Source: Parabacteroides sp.
GTDB lineage: Bacteria > Bacteroidota > Bacteroidia > Bacteroidales > Tannerellaceae
DNA length: 64,000 bases
Assembly: GCA_017481945.1 (NCBI GenBank)
Contig: JAFUOJ010000014.1
Coordinates: 124,001 to 188,000 of the forward strand
Reading direction: 5' to 3'
Part shown: positions 60,059 through 64,000 of the stretch, piece after piece
Layout: the number at the start of each line of letters is the position of its first letter
How positions within the stretch are numbered: the stretch's first letter is position 1
Position numbers and translations under genes: made by a program
The notes under the pieces: model-generated
Seen by the model: the letters and a program-made list of their open reading frames with translations, nothing else
The model's database searches: none
What the model was told of the DNA's origin: nothing

Positions 60059-60098
60059 AAGGACCCTTCTTTCTCACGAAAGAAAAGGGCCCTTAATA
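60059..60098 (-). terminator. Terminator of the DUF5606 gene
   Basis: AAGGACCCTTCTTTC pairs with GAAAGAAAAGGGCCCTT (one mismatch plus a bulge) about 25 nt past the stop on the minus strand; T-rich tail. Confidence 0.75.
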
Positions 60099-60120
60099 TG
60101 AGTACCTATGTTGCATTTAT

Positions 60121-60558
60121 TTATGCATCGCTTTGTACTTCTTCTTCTTGTGCCTCTTCTTCTACTTCCACCGGAGTAAAATCAGTAATACCGGCATCAA
60201 TCAAAAGATTATACCAATTGATTAATTTCTTGATATCGCTTGGATAGACACGGTCACGATCGAAATTCGGAAGAACTTCAGCAAAGTAAGCACGCAGTTC
60301 ATCCGGTTTAGCTGAAGTTGAGATAGAGGCCTTTTCGCCATTCTCTTTGTTCTTCAGGTTTGTCAAAACTTGATGTAAAGGAACTTCATCTGCGTCTGTG
60401 TACATCGCGATGTCACCTAATGAAATAACTTTATCTTTTGCGTAAGCTGGAACTCTTTTTTTGTCCACCAACGATTCAACGATCAACATGTTTTTCCCGT
60501 GAGAGATCAATCTAAATAATCCCGGTTTACCCGAGATAGACAAAATAGTCTTTAACAT
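60121..60558 (-). CDS. DUF5606 family cytoplasmic protein
   Basis: 145 aa. Begins MLKTILSISGKPGLFRLISH and continues with VESLVDKKRVPAYAKDKVIS, LGDIAMYTDADEVPLHQVL and DRDRVYPSDIKKLINWYNLL, matching the DUF5606 family found throughout Bacteroidota. Small beta domain plus helical C-terminus and acidic tail (EEEAQEEEVQSDA). No signal peptide. Function unknown. Own promoter and terminator. Confidence 0.85.
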   Translation of the reverse strand: MLKTILSISGKPGLFRLISHGKNMLIVESLVDKKRVPAYAKDKVISLGDIAMYTDADEVPLHQVLTNLKNKENGEKASISTSAKPDELRAYFAEVLPNFDRDRVYPSDIKKLINWYNLLIDAGITDFTPVEVEEEAQEEEVQSDA

Positions 60559-60596
60559 AATACTTTTTCTTATAGTGTTAAACTGTTTTACGGCTG

Positions 60597-60604
60597 CAAA
60601 AATA
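60597..60604 (-). promoter_or_regulatory. -7 element TATTTTTG of the DUF5606 gene
   Basis: Exact TAnnTTTG on the minus strand, 38 nt upstream of the start; it directly follows the GH3 terminator. Confidence 0.4.
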
Positions 60605-60608
60605 ACAC

Positions 60609-60632
60609 AACTGCCGGAATTTTCCGGCAGTT
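60609..60632 (-). terminator. Terminator of the GH3 gene
   Basis: Perfect 11-bp GC-rich stem AACTGCCGGAA/TTCCGGCAGTT with a 2-nt core, 27 nt after the GH3 stop on the minus strand. Confidence 0.8.
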
Positions 60633-60659
60633 TTGAGCTTATTTTCTTGTTTCTAATAT

Positions 60660-63050
60660 TTATTCACTAAGCGAAATGGTTTTCGCCAGTCGGATGTCCT
60701 CGGAGTGGCTACCGATACAGAACTGAAAATCACCGGGTTCTACAATCCATTCTCCCTTTTTATTGAGTAATTCTAAGTCTGAAGGCTTTACGGTGAAATG
60801 TACCGTTTTTGTTTGGCCCGGCTTCAGATGAATACGTTCAAAACCTCTTAGTTGGGATTCGTAGACTGTGATACTGCTGTATAGGTCTTTTACATAGAGC
60901 TGTACAATCTCATCCCCTGCGTAGTTCCCTGTGTTTGTAACCTCTACGGTTATCTGAATGTCCCCTTGGGTACGTCCGGTCTCCGATTGAACCACTAAAT
61001 TGGCATATTGGAATGTGGTGTAACTCAAACCGTATCCGAAAGGATATAGTGCACCGTAAACGGCCGTCTTTCCATATCCGTTCGGTCCATCTCCCGGTTG
61101 TCCTGCGTGAGAACCCGGTTTGAATGGGAAGTTGAGTTCGATCTGTCCGATAGTCTTTGGGAAGGTAATCGGCAGTTTCCCTCCCGGATTATAGGCTCCG
61201 AACAGCGTCTCAGCAATGGCGTGTCCACCTTCTGCATTGGGGAACCAGGCTTCTAAAATAGCCGGGATGTACCGGTTTTCCCAATTGATAGTCAGGGGCT
61301 GTCCGTTGATAAGCACCAAGACAATGGGTTTACCGGTCTCCTGTAGAGCCTGCAATAACTGTAATTGTCTACCCGGCAATCTTAGATCGGTACGTGTTTT
61401 ACTTTCTCCGCAACGGGCTTCATCTTCTCCTAAAACAGCAATGACAACATCGGATAGCTTTGCTTGGGCTACCGCTTCGGCAATGGAAGCCTTTTCTGTA
61501 TCTGTCAGTGGAGTAGGAATGATTTCACTTTCCGGCCAGGTCTCATCGACCACTTCGCACCCTTTGACATAAGAGACTTCGGCCTTTTTACCGACATACT
61601 CCTGAATCCCTTCTAATACGTGGGTGACACTCAGTTTTTGAGGACCGTAACGGCTCACATAAGCAGTTGTGTCGATTGCCAAAGGCCCTGTCACTAAAAT
61701 CCGTTTCAAATGTTCTAATTTCAACGGCAAGAGTTGCTGCTCATTTTTCAACAGAACCAAGGATTCACGAGCCATCTGTTTGACAAATGCTTTGGTATCC
61801 GGTGAAGCCACAATCTTGTCGGCAGCTTTTGTATCTTTGACATACGGAGAGTCGAAAAGTCCCAATTGAAATTTAACCCGTAAGACGTCAGCGACGTTCC
61901 GGTCGATCGTTGCCATAGAAACTTTTCCTTCCCGAACCAGTTCGCGGAGCGGTAGGATAAAGTCTTCCGGTTTGGTGAAGTTGGTCTTTACGTTTAAGCC
62001 GGCTTCTACAACCTGACGAACAGCCTCTTTAGGGGAGTCTGCTACTCGATGTTTGGTGTGTACAAATTCAACAGCCTCACTATCAGAAACCACATAGCCT
62101 CGGAATCCGTATTGCTGACGGAGCAGTTCCGTTAGGAAATAATAGCTGGCACTGACAGGTTCACCATCGTAGTCGTTATAGCTACTCATAACTCCCATCG
62201 GATGAGATTCGCCAATGATTTTCCGATAGGGATAGAGATGTATTTCGTGCATTTCGCGAGGAGAAACATGTGGGTCTGTACGGGCATGACCGTCTCGTCC
62301 TCCTTTCGGAATGCTATATACGGCGTAATGTTTGAGGGTAGAGGCTACTCCGTTTTCTTGAATACCTTCTACCATCTCTTTTCCGAGGGCTGTTACCAAA
62401 TAGGGGTCTTCTCCGTAGCATTCCAAAACACGTCCCCAGCGTGGGTCGCGAGCAACATCCAATATAGGGGCATATACGTTGGTATATCCCAAGGCTTTGG
62501 CTTCCCGTCCTGCGATCTGTCCTGCCTGGCGGACCAAGGCTTTATTCCAAGTACTTCCGATAGAGATAGGAGCCGGTAGGGGAGTTGCCCGATCGTGGTT
62601 CAACCCATGAATACCCTCGTTGGAGAAATCTACGGGAATACCTAAACGGGTCTCTTCGACAAACCAACGTTGTACGATATTAATTCCTTCAGCATGTTTA
62701 CTGTAGGGGTAGGACCATTCCGTAGGTTTCAATCCGTTTAAGTGCTCGTCGATGTTGGCAATTCCATCTTTCCAAATGGCGTTTTTCCATTCGGGAGTGG
62801 GCATTTCATCTTTGAGGACGCGCCTATACCCATAGAGTGTAGCCAGTTGGCAGGTCTTTTCTTCCAGAGTCATCTGGCTTAATAGGTCTTTGACACGCTT
62901 TTCGACCGTTTGTCCCGGATCTTCATATATATCTTTGACTCCGTTCTTATTGAAATCTATCCACCCGTTGTGATAAATACTTTTAGGTGGGGGAGACATA
63001 CTCAATGAGGAAAAGGCTACTACGGTAAGTAGCAGGTAATTCTTTTTCAT
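60660..63050 (-). CDS. Secreted glycoside hydrolase family 3 (beta-glucosidase/xylosidase-like)
   Basis: 796-aa periplasmic retaining beta-glycosidase. Signal peptide to about residue 19; a short calcium-loop-like insert DFNKNGVKDIYEDP (32-45); GH3 barrel domain with KHYAVY (K240/H241 substrate binding) and nucleophile D323 in VVSDSEAV; GH3 C-terminal domain with VIAVLGEDEARCGE; fibronectin III-like terminal domain (VEVTNTGNYAGDEIVQLYVK). No PUL genes (SusC/SusD) are nearby; instead it follows coaE by 28 nt. Substrate probably beta-glucosides or xylosides. Confidence 0.92.
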   Translation of the reverse strand: MKKNYLLLTVVAFSSLSMSPPPKSIYHNGWIDFNKNGVKDIYEDPGQTVEKRVKDLLSQMTLEEKTCQLATLYGYRRVLKDEMPTPEWKNAIWKDGIANIDEHLNGLKPTEWSYPYSKHAEGINIVQRWFVEETRLGIPVDFSNEGIHGLNHDRATPLPAPISIGSTWNKALVRQAGQIAGREAKALGYTNVYAPILDVARDPRWGRVLECYGEDPYLVTALGKEMVEGIQENGVASTLKHYAVYSIPKGGRDGHARTDPHVSPREMHEIHLYPYRKIIGESHPMGVMSSYNDYDGEPVSASYYFLTELLRQQYGFRGYVVSDSEAVEFVHTKHRVADSPKEAVRQVVEAGLNVKTNFTKPEDFILPLRELVREGKVSMATIDRNVADVLRVKFQLGLFDSPYVKDTKAADKIVASPDTKAFVKQMARESLVLLKNEQQLLPLKLEHLKRILVTGPLAIDTTAYVSRYGPQKLSVTHVLEGIQEYVGKKAEVSYVKGCEVVDETWPESEIIPTPLTDTEKASIAEAVAQAKLSDVVIAVLGEDEARCGESKTRTDLRLPGRQLQLLQALQETGKPIVLVLINGQPLTINWENRYIPAILEAWFPNAEGGHAIAETLFGAYNPGGKLPITFPKTIGQIELNFPFKPGSHAGQPGDGPNGYGKTAVYGALYPFGYGLSYTTFQYANLVVQSETGRTQGDIQITVEVTNTGNYAGDEIVQLYVKDLYSSITVYESQLRGFERIHLKPGQTKTVHFTVKPSDLELLNKKGEWIVEPGDFQFCIGSHSEDIRLAKTISLSE

Positions 63051-63078
63051 GATATTCTAATTAATCTGTTCTTTCTTT

Positions 63079-63663
63079 TTATTTCTTTGCTTGCAACGCT
63101 TTCAAGAACGCTGTTAGCTGTGGGAGTAGAGCCTGTTCTCCATCGTTGTAAATGATGAAGTCGGACTGCTCCTTTTTTATCTCGTCGGATAGCTGATTAT
63201 TGATACGGCGTATGACCTCTTCGCGAGAGACGGCGTCTCGTTCGATGGCTCGTTGAATCCGAACCTCTATGGGAGCATAAACCATTAACGTGGTATCTAC
63301 CATTCGGTTAAATCCGGATTCAAACAGAATGGCAGACTCAATAGCACAGATTGGGGTTGTCTGTTGTTCTACCCAAGCAAGGAAGTGACGGGCTACTTCC
63401 GGATGAATAATCGCATTGACCTGCTTGAGTAGTTCCGGATTATTGAAGATACAAGAGGCTAATTTTTGTTTGTTCAACCCTGCTTCAGTGTAGAGTTCCG
63501 GACCTAACAAGGCAATCAGTTTCTCCCGAATGATGGGAGAAGTGGCTGTTAATTGCTTGCTTTCTGTATCTGCGATATATACCGGTACACCGGATAGTTG
63601 TAGTAGAGACGCTACCACAGACTTTCCGCTACCGATTCCGCCTGTAATGCCTATCTTAATCAT
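63079..63663 (-). CDS. coaE: Dephospho-CoA kinase
   Basis: Last enzyme of coenzyme A synthesis: phosphorylates the 3'-hydroxyl of dephospho-CoA. 194 aa, P-loop GGIGSGKSVV near the N-terminus, then VPVYIADTESKQL, IIHPEVARHFLAW and IESAILFESGF, all typical of CoaE. Its start overlaps the upstream ybbR-like gene by 8 nt, indicating coupling. The GH3 gene follows 28 nt downstream. Confidence 0.96.
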   Translation of the reverse strand: MIKIGITGGIGSGKSVVASLLQLSGVPVYIADTESKQLTATSPIIREKLIALLGPELYTEAGLNKQKLASCIFNNPELLKQVNAIIHPEVARHFLAWVEQQTTPICAIESAILFESGFNRMVDTTLMVYAPIEVRIQRAIERDAVSREEVIRRINNQLSDEIKKEQSDFIIYNDGEQALLPQLTAFLKALQAKK

Positions 63664-64000
63664 TGGATTGTTCTAATATGAATTCGATTCGGTTGGGAGT
63701 GATGGTTGCTGCGTCCACCCAACTCGGTTTTTTATCAAAATGTAAAGGTAAGGTACCGGATACATTTTGTTCCAAGTCCGCAAAGGCGATGTCTATCATA
63801 AAATCATTTGCCGAAAGCTCTTTGAAGCGAGAAAGCGGGAGGCTGCAAATGACTTTTACGACTGATGGAAATGTACGCAATTTGTAGTGAGCCGGAAGAT
63901 CCTTACAGGTAACAGGTATTTCCAATTCCTTTTCGGTGTATTCCTCTATCGGGATGGTTACAGAAACCTGAGTAGGTTCGACAACAGCCCCTCCGACCTT
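63656..64000 (-). CDS. YbbR-like domain protein (CdaR family), 5' end outside window
   Basis: The C-terminal 114 residues of a YbbR-domain protein; the frame is open to the window edge, and the TTG at 63925 is not the true start. Visible repeat-like beta strands: VEPTQVSVTIPIEEYTEKEL, IPVTCKDLPAHYKLRTFPSV and FADLEQNVSGTLPLHF. In Firmicutes CdaR (YbbR) regulates a diadenylate cyclase. The gene overlaps coaE by 8 nt. The N-terminus is expected beyond 64000. Confidence 0.78.
   Translation of the reverse strand, partial: KVGGAVVEPTQVSVTIPIEEYTEKELEIPVTCKDLPAHYKLRTFPSVVKVICSLPLSRFKELSANDFMIDIAFADLEQNVSGTLPLHFDKKPSWVDAATITPNRIEFILEQSND

Noticed and set aside
59911..60096. 61-aa frame in and beyond the right arm of the fold-back element
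   Set aside because: Composed of inverted-repeat translation (IYYRNFWNFWNFL) and terminator sequence; no ribosome site.
1..64000. rRNA, tRNA, known riboswitches, integrases or IS transposases
   Set aside because: None was recognised on reading both strands; a covariance-model search could still find small RNAs that I cannot see.

Overview
The window looks like the chromosome of a gut-type Bacteroidales bacterium, most like Parabacteroides/Tannerellaceae (the genus is inference). The signs are TAnnTTTG promoter elements (several with a TTTG box 18-19 nt upstream), a type B L31 protein, GldH and RicT, serine palmitoyltransferase, DUF3256/DUF4923/DUF5606 families, FimB/Mfa2 fimbriae and 6-bladed beta-propeller lipoproteins. 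No rRNA, tRNA or CRISPR array was seen.

0-6.4 kb: the end of a MacB-like ABC exporter operon (permease cut by the window edge, then ATPase), a small divergent gene, and a transcription unit of TolC-type outer-membrane protein, NtrC-family sigma-54 activator and histidine kinase. A textbook -24/-12 promoter and an upstream palindrome precede tolC, so the unit looks self-regulated through RpoN. 6.4-10.5 kb: a metallo-beta-lactamase-fold lipoprotein and an APH-type sugar kinase (minus strand), L31, and class II aldolase. 10.5-13.5 kb: an AT-rich islet with a 29-residue Cys-containing peptide gene, a 12-bp hairpin, two 6-bladed beta-propeller lipoproteins and the remnant of a third.

13.5-21.2 kb: a GC-rich accessory cassette (about 55% GC in a sampled line): smalltalk protein, HU-like protein, HicAB, an unrecognised 439-aa protein, a YoeB/RelE-type toxin-antitoxin pair, two small proteins, a BT4734/DUF3987 primase-helicase-like protein and a P5-like muramidase-type protein. 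Octamer arrays (ATTCAGTT)n occur inside and at the edge of this cassette and once outside it.

21.2-34 kb: housekeeping and envelope genes: gluzincin peptidase, DUF4923, Pif1-like helicase with HRDC, Gly-rich periplasmic protein, methyltransferase plus AspT/YidE transporter, TruA, EamA transporter, DUF3256, PurH. 33.8-39.6 kb: the rod-shape operon mreB-mreC-mreD-mrdA-rodA, overlapping or tightly packed, facing ricT-gldH on the other strand.

41.8-53.6 kb: a fimbrial operon (DUF3575, DUF3868/OmpA-like, Mfa1-type major subunit, FimB/Mfa2 anchor, accessory subunit, 1826-aa tip-like protein with a type IX secretion-like C-terminal domain). Composition falls abruptly to about 30% GC inside it, which suggests exchange of the exposed part. 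53.8-64 kb: serine palmitoyltransferase divergent from a YegS-type lipid kinase, TrmN-like methyltransferase, Lon, a 375-bp fold-back element with perfect 38-bp inverted ends and no credible gene, DUF5606, a GH3 glycosidase, CoaE and the end of a YbbR-like protein running off the edge.
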